From NCBI GenBank assembly GCA_964502145.1, contig CAZCVI010000020.1, positions 30,224-94,223 of the forward strand: a DNA stretch of 64,000 nt, read 5' to 3'. The translations under genes were made by a program, and so were the position numbers. The notes below the pieces were generated by a model. The model was not told the DNA's origin. It saw only the letters and a program-made list of their open reading frames with translations, and made no database searches. Shown here piece by piece: positions 63,972 through 64,000 of this stretch; the stretch's first letter is position 1; every line of letters starts with the position of its first letter. This stretch comes from CAZCVI01 sp964502145. GTDB lineage: Bacteria; Acidobacteriota; Aminicenantia; UBA2199.

Positions 63972-64000
63972 ATTATTTTCCACATATTTTTGTTGAAAAA

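Overview
The window looks like a chromosomal segment from a Gram-negative, heterotrophic, environmental bacterium. Supporting signs are lipoprotein and Sec signal peptides, a Tat-type signal, giant 'two-component propeller' sensors, a tricorn-like protease, many SUMF1/Uma2/DUF-type accessory genes, and Shine-Dalgarno sequences of the GGAGG type. Several genes instead look leaderless. The mix of periplasmic beta-propellers, hybrid histidine kinases, a tricorn homologue and a fatty-acyl-AMP-ligase polyketide synthase (PKS) resembles uncultured lineages such as Candidatus Aminicenantes, but there is no rRNA or other phylogenetic marker here, so this is only an inference. I saw no tRNA, rRNA, CRISPR array or transposase.

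Layout: 1-3.6 kb is a sugar locus (start of a MalK-like ATPase, LacI regulator, perfect LacI-type operator, GH31 glucosidase). 3.9-9.4 kb holds a Uma2 nuclease-like protein, a BamE/SmpA-like lipid-facing protein and a GH13 / P-loop-like / GH13 operon. 9.5-11.3 kb is an AAA ATPase plus TOPRIM pair, resembling a split OLD-type defence module. 11.6-13.4 kb is a NarL-type two-component pair; 13.7-14.8 kb is dgt. 15.0-19.5 kb is a giant hybrid sensor kinase. 19.8-24.9 kb has an AAA/PD-(D/E)XK protein, a hicBA toxin-antitoxin pair and a PAS-kinase-receiver. 25.5-29.4 kb has HAD, DUF4303-like, SUMF1-like and glycosylasparaginase-like genes. 29.5-34.9 kb is a propeller/AraC membrane regulator followed by an ABC-2 transporter. 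35.4-39.0 kb is a TrpX-like binding protein with a hybrid kinase. 39.2-54.3 kb reads as one long operon: tricorn-like protease, two TIG/BNR lipoproteins, an ABC-2 exporter and a 2,309-residue PKS with an unusual AT-before-KS order.

The 54.4-61.6 kb part is on the minus strand. It contains two repeated units of secreted six-bladed beta-propeller genes followed by a ~100-residue secreted peptide with eight conserved cysteines. Both units share a duplicated leader with a conserved 18-codon upstream ORF. A third, decayed copy of that leader stands in front of an A/T-rich pair encoding an HPr-domain fusion and a membrane-anchored coiled-coil protein. The window closes with a second AAA/PD-(D/E)XK protein.

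Across the window a family of intergenic elements recurs. They share ends (CTGGATTCACCGCCAA / TTGGCGGTGAATCCAG) but carry different 9-nt tandem units arranged as hairpins. They often sit immediately upstream of a -35 box, and the same 9-nt unit has expanded in frame inside the PKS. Sigma-70-like promoters with 17-nt spacers are readable in front of many genes; in at least four, the -10 lies only 6-8 nt from the ATG, which suggests leaderless mRNAs. The most novel-looking material is the propeller/Cys8-peptide system with its leader ORF, the HPr fusion pair, the AT-KS-inverted PKS and the 9-nt hairpin elements.
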